From positions 1-57,144 of the forward strand of contig JAKLHY010000049.1 of the NCBI GenBank assembly GCA_022709905.1: a stretch of DNA of 57,144 nt, written 5' to 3'. The position numbers and the translations under genes are program-made. Shown one piece after another: positions 32,826-40,343 of this stretch. The DNA comes from Verrucomicrobiota bacterium (GTDB lineage: Bacteria > Verrucomicrobiota > Verrucomicrobiia > Limisphaerales > UBA1319). Every line of letters starts with the position of its first letter. Within the stretch, counting starts at the first letter, position 1. The notes below the pieces were generated by a model. The model made no database searches. It worked only from the letters and a program-made list of their open reading frames with translations, and was not told where the DNA came from.

Positions 32826-34573
32826 GACTCGTCGCGACAGGCCTTTTCATCTTTCTGGGAAGCTGGCTGGAGGCATACGGCGGAGTCTTCCGCTATAATG
32901 ATGCCGGACAAATCTGCCGATGGAACCTCGACAAATCCTCTCCGGCAATCCATACCAATTCGGTCAATCCCCGGACCAAGGCCATTCGTTTTTATATCGG
33001 ATCGGACGGTTTCAGCGGAGTGAACCTTGACGCGGAATTGAATGCGGTTCGAGCCTGTTTTGCGCAGTGGGAGTCGGTGGGTCGCACCCGGCTGCGTTTT
33101 GAGGAAGGTGGACTGATCGCTCCTCCCGTCGATGTCAATGTCAACGACCATACGAATGTCGTTTTTTGGGCCAAGCGAGTCACTCTCGTCAATGGGGGGC
33201 TGGACGACATTAGCGGAGCCCTGGGATACACCTATTACCGATATTCAAGCGATCACACACTCCTGGAAGCCGACATCGTCTTAAACGGAGTCGAGTTTCC
33301 ATGGTTTTGCGATTTTGACCGGGACGATTCGGAGAGCCGGTTTATTGAAGGCGTGGTGCTCCATGAAATTGGACATTGGATCGGCCTGGACCATTCCCCG
33401 GTCGGGGGCGCCACGATGCTCGCCCGGAGTCTGGGAGGCATTAACGCTCAAGTGGGTCTGGCTTCGGACGAAATCTGCGCGGTCCGGCACCTTTATCCGG
33501 ATGCCTCTGTCGCCGCTGATTTCAGTTGTTTGCAGGGAACAATCCTGCGGAACGGTCGCGGCGTTGCAGGGGCGGTGGTCATTGTGGAAGATCAAACCGG
33601 CAACGTGATCCAGGGAACCGTGAGCCAAATGAATGGCCAATACCTGTTGCCCGCCCTGCCCCCGGGCACCCATGCGGTGCGCGTGTGCCCCCTGGATCCG
33701 GCCCAGGCATCCTCCGCTCTGCTGCGAGGCCGAGACATCACCTCGAATCCGACCTTCATCCCGGCCACCGATTTCCGCCCCACCACCAACCTGATGGTCA
33801 ACCTGATTGCAGGCATTTCCAAAACTCTGGCCCTTCATGTCGAAGAAGGCGAACCTTCCTTTCGCATTTCGCGGATTCGTCCTCCCACGACCAATTCAAC
33901 TTATTGGCGCGTGATTAACGCGCCGGCGAGCCTCGTTCTGGGAACCCGGAACGTTTACATAGGGGTGTACGGGCCGAATTTGCCTGTCAGTGGGGCGATC
34001 CTTTCCATCGATGGCGATGGTTTGACCCTCGGTCCGACGTTGTTTCAGCCTGCGGCGTTTACCGGGCTCAACATGGTCTCGACCACCGTCACTGTGGCCA
34101 GCAATGCCACGCCGGGATTGCGCACCCTGCGGCTGACCCGCGGCTCAGATCGGGCGTATGCGAACGGTTTCGTGGAGATCCTGCCCTCTTCTCCTGACGA
34201 TAACTTCGATGGCCTGGATGACCGGTTTCAGAGGCAGTATTTCCCCTTGTTCACCGCTGCGGAAGCCCATCCTGAGGCCGATCCGGATCAGGACGGATTT
34301 CCGAATTTTGCCGAATTCTGGTCCGGCACGGATCCGACAGATCCCCATTCCTGTCTCAGGATCGATCGCATCAGGAAAACCGATCTGGGCATGGAATTGC
34401 ATGCCGCCGCGCGGCCCGGAAAACGTTATCGGCTGTTAAGCCGCGGCGATGGCGCGCAGGGAGTCTGGACTCCGGTGCGCCCCAGCGAGTTGGCGCTGGA
34501 CGATTTTATTCAGTTCATCGACCCAGCCCCCCATGAATCGGCCCGTTATTACCGGCTTGAGGCCTTGCCATAA
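32822..34573 (+). CDS. Secreted matrixin-like zinc metalloprotease
   Basis: 583 residues with a short signal peptide. The zinc site VLHEIGHWIGLDHS (HExxHxxGxxH, residues 181-191) is followed by a Met-containing turn (ATMLARS), as in M10-type matrixins. After the protease comes a carboxypeptidase-regulatory-like beta domain (about 240-320: GRGVAGAVVIVEDQTG...LPALPPGTHAV). A beta-rich middle follows, then an acidic repeat (DDNFDGLDDRF, EADPDQDGFPNFAEFWSGTD) resembling Ca-binding type-3 repeats, and a short C-terminal domain (YYRLEALP) common in Verrucomicrobia. It probably cuts extracellular or surface proteins. Separated from the Cmr operon by 114 bases; a link between them is not supported. 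Confidence 0.85.
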   Translation: MRLVATGLFIFLGSWLEAYGGVFRYNDAGQICRWNLDKSSPAIHTNSVNPRTKAIRFYIGSDGFSGVNLDAELNAVRACFAQWESVGRTRLRFEEGGLIAPPVDVNVNDHTNVVFWAKRVTLVNGGLDDISGALGYTYYRYSSDHTLLEADIVLNGVEFPWFCDFDRDDSESRFIEGVVLHEIGHWIGLDHSPVGGATMLARSLGGINAQVGLASDEICAVRHLYPDASVAADFSCLQGTILRNGRGVAGAVVIVEDQTGNVIQGTVSQMNGQYLLPALPPGTHAVRVCPLDPAQASSALLRGRDITSNPTFIPATDFRPTTNLMVNLIAGISKTLALHVEEGEPSFRISRIRPPTTNSTYWRVINAPASLVLGTRNVYIGVYGPNLPVSGAILSIDGDGLTLGPTLFQPAAFTGLNMVSTTVTVASNATPGLRTLRLTRGSDRAYANGFVEILPSSPDDNFDGLDDRFQRQYFPLFTAAEAHPEADPDQDGFPNFAEFWSGTDPTDPHSCLRIDRIRKTDLGMELHAAARPGKRYRLLSRGDGAQGVWTPVRPSELALDDFIQFIDPAPHESARYYRLEALP

Positions 34574-34610
34574 GCCGTTGGAACGTCGAACACATCGCCA
34601 GAACCGGCAG

Positions 34611-34650
34611 CAGGAACCCCAAATTTGATCTCAAATCTGAGTGATTCCTG
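34611..34650. promoter_or_regulatory. Nested dyad upstream of the Cmr operon
   Basis: ATTTGA-TC-TCAAAT (34623-34636) is a perfect palindrome. It is enclosed by outer arms CAGGAA (34611) and TTCCTG (34645-34650). It lies between the metalloprotease stop and the cmr4 start, the only place for a dedicated promoter. It may be an operator, or a hairpin ending the previous transcript. The ribosome site AAGGTGA follows at 34677-34683. Confidence 0.5.
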
Positions 34651-34687
34651 AGGTCGGGACTTTCCATAAAGCCTCAAAGGTGATTGA

Positions 34688-35644
34688 ATGGGTTTTCCAG
34701 ACTTCGTTATGCACAAATTGGCTTTTATTATCACACAGACTCCGCTGCATATCGGAACCAGCGCGGTCGACGCGACCCTCGATCAGCCCATACTTCGGGA
34801 ACGGCACACTGGATTTCCCATCTTGCCAGGATCGACCTTGAAGAGTCGCTTCGCCCAGGAATGGACGCAGGCGGCGACCGGATCGCGAACCGAGGAAGGC
34901 CTCCGGTTCTTTGGCAAGAATCAACCTGGAGCCTCGGCCCCGGGCTGCATCCAATTTACCGAGGCCAAACTCCTGGCCTTTCCTGTGCGATCAGCGCGTG
35001 GCGCCTTTGCCTGGATCACCAGTCCGCTGGCGTTGCGTCGACTGGTTCGGGATGGCGGCATGCCCGCCGATTTGCTCCCCTCTCTTGCCCTCAGAGACGA
35101 CCAGGCTTTGTTTTCGCGTTCCAGTCCTGTGACCGTGGCGCTTGGACATGAGGCCAAAGTCGTGCTTGAAGAATACACGTTCCTTCACGCCGGTGATCTG
35201 CCGGCAACGTCCAAGGCCCCCCCTCCATCGACCAAGACGGAATCTGGATCCGTCTCGCTGGGCGATTTTTTCCAGGGATTGCTCATCACGGATGTTGTGT
35301 GGCAGGAGGTTTCCACGCGATTAATTGTGGTGAACGATGGCATTTTGAGCGCACTCACCCGATTAGCTTGCGAAGTCATGCCGCACACAACGATCGATCC
35401 CCAAACCGGGGCCACCCGGCCCGGAGAAACGTATAGCCAGGAAAACGTTCCAGCCGAAACCCTCTTTTTTGCCTCGATCCACTCGCTTGCCTATCGAAGC
35501 GCCGCCTCACCCGGAGATCAGACGAACCCGCTTCAAATCATCCAATCCCGTTTGCACCGACGCATTTTTCAGTTTGGGGGTGATGCCAGCACGGGTCTGG
35601 GATTCTGCCGGGTCGAGGTGAAAAATGCCATCGAGAGATCATGA
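34688..35644 (+). CDS. cmr4: Cmr4, RAMP backbone subunit of a type III-B CRISPR complex (Cas7 family)
   Basis: 318 residues. The family opening is clear: LAFIITQTPLHIGTSAVD, then LDQPILRERHTGFPILPGST. Asp 32 in LDQP aligns with the Asp of Cmr4 that cuts target RNA (D26 in the Pyrococcus protein). The C-terminal Gly-rich RAMP loop FGGDASTGLGFCRVE is present. Cmr4 forms the multi-copy backbone that holds the guide RNA. The ATG at 34688 is chosen because AAGGTGA lies four bases before it. The next ATG (34709, MHKLAF) matches usual family length but lacks a ribosome site. First gene of a four-gene operon in which cas10 and cmr3 are missing. Confidence 0.88.
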   Translation: MGFPDFVMHKLAFIITQTPLHIGTSAVDATLDQPILRERHTGFPILPGSTLKSRFAQEWTQAATGSRTEEGLRFFGKNQPGASAPGCIQFTEAKLLAFPVRSARGAFAWITSPLALRRLVRDGGMPADLLPSLALRDDQALFSRSSPVTVALGHEAKVVLEEYTFLHAGDLPATSKAPPPSTKTESGSVSLGDFFQGLLITDVVWQEVSTRLIVVNDGILSALTRLACEVMPHTTIDPQTGATRPGETYSQENVPAETLFFASIHSLAYRSAASPGDQTNPLQIIQSRLHRRIFQFGGDASTGLGFCRVEVKNAIERS

Positions 35645-36027
35645 AAAGCCTGAATCACCAGCGCGCCTCGGCTGCCGAGCGGTTTTGGCATGACCTGGGG
35701 CGCCATGCCCCCCGAGGCGAACAGATCGAGGCATCCCTTCGAAAGTTGTGCGCCGCCATCCACCGGCGGGGACTCCTTTCGGTCACGGCGTCCCTTCATG
35801 AAATTCGCCGGAACGGCGGCGGCAGCCAATCCACATTCGAAGAGGTCCTGTTGCTTGAGATCGGACGGCACCTGATTTCACGCGAAATCGGTCTTTTATC
35901 CTTCCCGGTGCGGTCTCTGGAGGATCTCCTGCGGGGGCTCACCGCCGGCTCGTCGGTGATGCTGCTGCCGGCCACCATCGAAAGCCTGAATTACCTCGGT
36001 TTTCTCAAGCGCACTTGTCCTCGTTGA
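35641..36027 (+). CDS. cmr5: Cmr5, small all-helical subunit of the type III-B complex
   Basis: 128 residues, helical throughout, as expected of the small subunit (Cas11 family). The opening SLNHQRASAAERFWHDL resembles the Cmr5 start, and the late helix LLPATIESLNYLGFLKR matches the family end. Sequence conservation in this family is low, so the call rests partly on its place between cmr4 and cmr6. The ATG overlaps the cmr4 stop by four bases. In known complexes two to three copies line the inner side of the Cmr4 backbone. Confidence 0.78.
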   Translation: MKSLNHQRASAAERFWHDLGRHAPRGEQIEASLRKLCAAIHRRGLLSVTASLHEIRRNGGGSQSTFEEVLLLEIGRHLISREIGLLSFPVRSLEDLLRGLTAGSSVMLLPATIESLNYLGFLKRTCPR

Positions 36028-36046
36028 ACGCAGTCATCGTCCAGTC

Positions 36047-37396
36047 ATGCCGATCCCATTATCCAAAGACACCGAACACGCCCTGGGCAGAAACGGGGTG
36101 TTGAATGAGAACCGCTCCTTTCTATTGGATCGTCGGGAAACAGTCGCCCACAACTGGCAGGAACAGGGAGGATTGTTGGATCGGATTCTCCAACTCAAGC
36201 CGGTTTCCTGCTGGAATGATGCCTGGCGCCAGTTTCTGACGATTGACTTGGACCTGACCCCGGACCAAGTCGTATTCGCCCGGTTGATGAGCCGGCTTTC
36301 GTTGCATCTCTCAACGGACACGGCAGACTCGGGCGGCTTGTTGCTGGACCGATTGAGCAATCGCCCCCTCCTGCCCGGCCGGACTGTCAAAGGCTGTGCC
36401 CGCCAGATGGCCTTTGAACTGTTGAGCCCCATTGAAAATCTCCCTGACAAGGCACGGTTCCTGGCCGACATCGCCATGGTATTCGGCTGGTCATGGCGGG
36501 ACTGGTCGCTTTCGCCGGTCCCGGAAGTATCGCCTTCGTCCTCGGCGGATAACATAACGGGCAGTCTGTTAGCGCTTCTGCCTCAGGCTGAACGACGAGA
36601 CATTTGCTCAAAAGCTCAGGAAATTCTCTGGCAAAACCTCTATCCCAACGAGGCTTTCTCGGCTCAGCAATGCCCTCAGCGACTCGCCCGCGCAGCTGGG
36701 CGGGCCTGTTTTCTTTCTGCCTTTGCCTGGGATGCCACCCAAGCCGACTTGGCCATCGAGATTATCACGCCTCATCATTCGCGGTATTACCGGGGAGATC
36801 CGGCCTATGCCCAGGCGCCCGATACCGAGCGGGCAATTCCCCGTCTGTATCCGGTTATCACTCCCGGTCAGGTCTTTGCCTTTGCGGTTCCCGGCAAAAG
36901 CCGATTTCACAAACTGGCGCGCGAATGGCTGGGCCGTGGATTAAACCACGTCGGCTTGGGAGCGCGAAAGTCCTCCGGTTACGGCTGGTTCGAAACATCT
37001 GAAGCCCTGCAAACGCATTATCGCGAGGATTTTGTCCGAGTCCAAGATCTCCTGCGCCAAGCCGTTCAAATCCAGACGGATGACGAATCAAAGACCCTTT
37101 TAAAAACGCCCTCGACGTCCGAGCAGCCTTCCGTTCATCCGGCCGTGCCCGCCCCCACCCAGGAATCCTTAACTCTGGAATCAACAGTCAATGACAGCCA
37201 GTTCTGGGGTAAACTGCAAAACTTCCGATCCCTGTCCCTCGACGAAAAGTCAGCCATCGTTGAACTGCTGCAAGGCAGCCAAATCCAATTCTGGGAGGGG
37301 ATCAAGCAAAGGGGACGTCGAGGAGGACAATGGGCCCAGGTTGAACATGCCATTCGCGCTTTCAGCCTCGATCGCGATCTCGGGAAAATGCCATGA
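36047..37396 (+). CDS. cmr6: Cmr6, RAMP cap subunit of the type III-B complex, with a C-terminal extension
   Basis: 449 residues, long for the family. RAMP features are RPLLPGRTVKGCARQMAFE (near 110, the place where RAMPs have a substrate loop), ITPHHSRYYRGD (near 240), RAIPRLYPVITPGQVFAF and the Gly-rich GLGARKSSGYGWF (near 304). Residues about 353-380 are a Pro/Ser/Thr-rich linker (STSEQPSVHPAVPAPTQ). The last ~70 residues form a predicted helical region (FWGKLQNFRSLSLDEKSAIV) that I cannot match. Cmr6 sits at the 3' guide end next to Cmr1. It starts 19 bases after cmr5 and overlaps cmr1 by four. Confidence 0.82.
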   Translation: MPIPLSKDTEHALGRNGVLNENRSFLLDRRETVAHNWQEQGGLLDRILQLKPVSCWNDAWRQFLTIDLDLTPDQVVFARLMSRLSLHLSTDTADSGGLLLDRLSNRPLLPGRTVKGCARQMAFELLSPIENLPDKARFLADIAMVFGWSWRDWSLSPVPEVSPSSSADNITGSLLALLPQAERRDICSKAQEILWQNLYPNEAFSAQQCPQRLARAAGRACFLSAFAWDATQADLAIEIITPHHSRYYRGDPAYAQAPDTERAIPRLYPVITPGQVFAFAVPGKSRFHKLAREWLGRGLNHVGLGARKSSGYGWFETSEALQTHYREDFVRVQDLLRQAVQIQTDDESKTLLKTPSTSEQPSVHPAVPAPTQESLTLESTVNDSQFWGKLQNFRSLSLDEKSAIVELLQGSQIQFWEGIKQRGRRGGQWAQVEHAIRAFSLDRDLGKMP

Positions 37397-38463
37397 ACAC
37401 CGGCTGCCTCAAGCTGCGACTGCTGACACCCTGTTTTGCCGGGGGAACCCGTCCGGACCAGGAGGCGGAGATTCGTGTCCCGGCAATCCGCGGCCAATTG
37501 CGCTGGTGGTTCAGAATCTTGGGCGGTTTCAGATCGCTCGAGGCCCTGCCGTTGCTCCAGCAGGAGTCTCTGGTATTTGGCGGAGGACCCGCCCCGCATC
37601 GCCACGCCAGTCCCTTGGTCCTCCGCCTATCGGTCCCAACGGGGGGACAACTCACCACCCGCATGGCTCTCACCGCAGAGGCTGTTCAAAACCAGGCGGG
37701 ACCCGCCGCCAACTACTTTCTTCATCCCTTGCAGCGCAGGCCCCGGGCCGGTTTCTCCGGGGTAACTCTGCCCGCATTCCATCTCGATTACCATTGGCGC
37801 GGCCCAGGAGATCTGTGGGAAGACCTCCATGCGCTTCTCCACGTTTTCGGGCATTGGGGATCGCTCGGATTCCGATCGCGGCGGGCCTTTGGCGCCCTGG
37901 GTTACCAGGATTCCGCCCCCGCCCTTCAGGCCGCCCTCGAACGCTTTAACTGGAAGGACCGGATTATTGTAAAGCACCTGCCAGCCCGTGATGCCTCCCA
38001 GGCCATCGTGGTCCTGGCCCAGTGGCTTCGAAAATGGCGAAACTACGGCCGCAGCCCAAACCACTTGAACACCTTCGAGCCCGCCTTGCGTTGGACCCGC
38101 CCGGATCACGATGCGGGCTTGAAACGTCACGACGGTCCGGTCTACCGGGCCGCTTTAGGACTGCCCTTGCGCCAGGATTACCACGACGGGCGTTCGGTCG
38201 AGTGGCTGGCCCGACGGCCCGATCGGCCGGATCGATCCGGCCATTTTGCCTCGCCAGTCCTGCTGCGCCCTTACCAGGCTTCGTCCGGGCGCTGGCTGGC
38301 CCTCGTCTTTTTCCTCGAGGCCCGGCTCTGGCCGGAAGGACATAAAGTCTATCTCAACGGCCATCCACATCCGGTCTCCCACAACCTTTACGAAGCCATG
38401 AAAAAGGATCCCGTTCTCAAACCATTTCTTCCGCAGTCTGGAGATGCGGGATCCACCCCATGA
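37393..38463 (+). CDS. cmr1: Cmr1, RAMP head subunit of the type III-B complex
   Basis: 356 residues. The N terminus LLTPCFAGGTRPDQEAEIRV followed by PAIRGQLRWWFR (residues about 30-41) is the Cmr1 hallmark. A later LPAFHLDYHW and FGHWGSLGFRSRRAFGAL supply the Gly-rich RAMP loop of the first domain. In known complexes Cmr1 binds the 3' end of guide and target. Its ATG lies in the cmr6 stop. It ends the operon 34 bases before the converging decarboxylase gene. Confidence 0.85.
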   Translation: MNTGCLKLRLLTPCFAGGTRPDQEAEIRVPAIRGQLRWWFRILGGFRSLEALPLLQQESLVFGGGPAPHRHASPLVLRLSVPTGGQLTTRMALTAEAVQNQAGPAANYFLHPLQRRPRAGFSGVTLPAFHLDYHWRGPGDLWEDLHALLHVFGHWGSLGFRSRRAFGALGYQDSAPALQAALERFNWKDRIIVKHLPARDASQAIVVLAQWLRKWRNYGRSPNHLNTFEPALRWTRPDHDAGLKRHDGPVYRAALGLPLRQDYHDGRSVEWLARRPDRPDRSGHFASPVLLRPYQASSGRWLALVFFLEARLWPEGHKVYLNGHPHPVSHNLYEAMKKDPVLKPFLPQSGDAGSTP

Positions 38464-38469
38464 CTCTTC

Positions 38470-38496
38470 GGAGGATCATGGGACGGCCAATCCTCC
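38470..38496. terminator. Hairpin between cmr1 and the converging decarboxylase
   Basis: GGAGGAT and ATCCTCC form a perfect 7-bp stem with a 13-base loop filling the 34-base gap between converging genes. No T-run follows, so termination is inferred from position. Confidence 0.45.
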
Positions 38497-38497
38497 T

Positions 38498-39982
38498 TCA
38501 TGAGAGGGCGCGGGCGGTCTGCCGGATCAAATCCCAGGCTTCGCGCACGTGAGGTTCCCGAGTCTGTGTTTGCCCAACACACAGCCGGAGGACAAACCGT
38601 TCCTTGAGCAGCGTGTGCGTGAGGTAAATCCGCCCGCTGCGGTTGAGGGCTTCCAGCAATCTCCTGTTGAATTCGTCACCCGCCCGATGCCGAAAACAGA
38701 TGAGATTGAGCGGAGGCGGCAGCACCAGCTCGAAATCGGCTGAAGCCTGAATCTCCCGGGCCAACTCCCGGGCCAATCGCACATGCTCGCGCACATGGTA
38801 TTGAAGACCCGCCACCCCGTAATAGCGAATGACCCACCAGAGTTTGATCGAACGAAACCGGCGGCCCAAAGGAACCTGCCAGTCCCGATAATCAATGACC
38901 GCGCCGGATTCCGTCGCCCGGTTGCGCAAATATTCGGGCAGAATGGTCAAGGCCCGAATCAAGGCGGCGCGATCCGCCACATAAAAACAGTCGCAGTCGA
39001 ATCCGGTGAACATCCACTTGTGGGGATTGAAGCAGTAGCTGTCGGCCAGTTCCAATCCCCGGTGGATGAATCGGAACTCAGGGCAAAGCGCCGCCGTCCC
39101 GCACATCGCGCCGTCGACATGCAACCAGAGGCCGTGCCGGCGGCTGATGGCCCCGATTTCCGGTAGAGGATCCATCGCGTTGGAAGAGGTGGTCCCCACC
39201 GTGCCACAGACGAAAAACGGCTTCAAACCGGCGGCCAGATCCTGTTCCACCTGGTCCGTCAATCGATCCGGCCGCATGGCGTATCGATCGTCGACCTCGA
39301 TCAACCGCAATCGCTCCCGTCCTATTCCAGCAATCATGATCGCTTTCTCGACCGAGGAATGCGTCTGCGATGACGCATAGGCCACCAGACGCGCGTCCAC
39401 TCCCTTCTCCCGAGATTGAAAACCGGTCGCGCGTTCCCGGGCAGCCAGGATGGCGCATAATGCCGCGCTGGAGGCGCTGTCCTGAATCACCCCGCCCCCG
39501 TCGCCGCCGGATTTGAACTGAGGCGGGAGAGCCAGCATATCCGCCATCCAATCGAGCACATGGGTTTCCAGCTCGGTGCACGCGGGACTTGTGGCCCAAA
39601 GCATGCCCTGCACTCCAAGACCCGAGCATACCAGATCGCCCAGGATGCTCGGCCCCGAAGTGTTCGCAGGGAAAAAAGCAAAGAAATTTGGCGACTGCCA
39701 ATGCGTGATCCCCGGCATAATAATCTGATCAAGATCGGACAGAAACCGCTCAAACGGTTCTGCCTCTCCCGGCGGCTGCTCCGGCAAGGCGGCCCGAATA
39801 CGGCCCGGTTCGATCGAGGAAAGAACCGGCAACTTCTCCACCTGCTGATAATAATCCGCAATCCAGTCGATGACCTGGTGTCCCTGGCGGCGAAACTCGG
39901 CCGCATCCATATGATAGCCCTCCGTCTTGACACGGCTGGCCGGTTCCGGAGGTAAAGACGACGAATCGAGTCCATTGTTCAT
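38498..39982 (-). CDS. PLP-dependent decarboxylase, group II (aromatic-L-amino-acid decarboxylase-like)
   Basis: From the ATG at 39982 the protein has 494 residues, the normal AADC length. Frame codons upstream are encoded by a palindrome and are rejected; MDAAEFRRQGHQVIDWIADY (39910) is the family N terminus. Seen are HWQSPNFFAFFPANTSGPSI, TELETHVLDWMADML, LHVDGAMCG (Asp to the PLP ring) and the PLP Lys in NPHKWMFTGFDCD. It removes CO2 from an aromatic amino acid such as Trp, Tyr or DOPA; the substrate is not decidable from sequence. Standing alone, it may make an amine for secretion or acid resistance. Confidence 0.9.
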   Translation of the reverse strand: MNNGLDSSSLPPEPASRVKTEGYHMDAAEFRRQGHQVIDWIADYYQQVEKLPVLSSIEPGRIRAALPEQPPGEAEPFERFLSDLDQIIMPGITHWQSPNFFAFFPANTSGPSILGDLVCSGLGVQGMLWATSPACTELETHVLDWMADMLALPPQFKSGGDGGGVIQDSASSAALCAILAARERATGFQSREKGVDARLVAYASSQTHSSVEKAIMIAGIGRERLRLIEVDDRYAMRPDRLTDQVEQDLAAGLKPFFVCGTVGTTSSNAMDPLPEIGAISRRHGLWLHVDGAMCGTAALCPEFRFIHRGLELADSYCFNPHKWMFTGFDCDCFYVADRAALIRALTILPEYLRNRATESGAVIDYRDWQVPLGRRFRSIKLWWVIRYYGVAGLQYHVREHVRLARELAREIQASADFELVLPPPLNLICFRHRAGDEFNRRLLEALNRSGRIYLTHTLLKERFVLRLCVGQTQTREPHVREAWDLIRQTARALS

Positions 39983-39997
39983 AAAAGCGCTTTGCCG

Positions 39998-40118
39998 CTC
40001 AGCAGCAATTCTGCCCATGAACCGCTCGTTTCGGAGGGCCGAGTTCCACGAGGCCCTGGAATCCGAGTTTGTGGACTCGGGGCGCTCGTCCCTCCGAAGT
40101 TCATGGGCAGAACTGCTG
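39998..40118. repeat. Nested palindromic element in the decarboxylase leader
   Basis: Outer arms CAGCAGCAATTCTGCCCATG (40000-40019, continuing AAC) and GTTCATGGGCAGAACTGCTG (40099-40118) pair with a small bulge. Inside, CGCTCGTTTCGGAGGG pairs partly with CCCTCCGAA, and two smaller hairpins follow: GGGCC/GGCCC (40036-40055) and CCGAGT/ACTCGG (40063-40080). The whole folds into a cruciform-like structure and looks like a non-autonomous or REP-type element. Confidence 0.65.
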
Positions 40119-40169
40119 ACCGCTCAGACCGTGCCATTGGCAAGATATGCCTTTCCAGCACGCCCAATA

Positions 40170-40311
40170 CCGCGAATTATCGCCAATAGACGCGAACAAA
40201 AGCCTAAGAGCCTGTTTGAAAATCCCAGACATTCCATCGATGTTCCCAACCCTTCAGCAACTTCGTGTTTGGCCTGCCATGATTCGCGTTGATTGGCATC
40301 GATTCGCCGTT
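40170..40311. repeat. Imperfect inverted repeat pair
   Basis: ACCGCGAATTATCGCCAATA continuing to GACGCGAA at 40170-40197 is an inverted, imperfect copy of ATTCGCGTTGATTGGCATCG continuing to ATTCGCCGTT at 40282-40311. The pair brackets 84 bases. Together with the neighbouring element it fills the 361-base gap before the hydroxylase large-subunit gene. No gene is seen. Confidence 0.55.
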
Positions 40312-40343
40312 AAGTCCTTTGATTTGTGGTTCCGGGTTAGGAA

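Noticed and set aside
32822..34573. Matrixin-like protease as a Craspase-style effector of the Cmr module
   Set aside because: It has a signal peptide and extracellular-type domains, is coupled to another secreted protein, and is separated from cmr4 by its own dyad. The cytosolic RNA-guided complex could not reach it.
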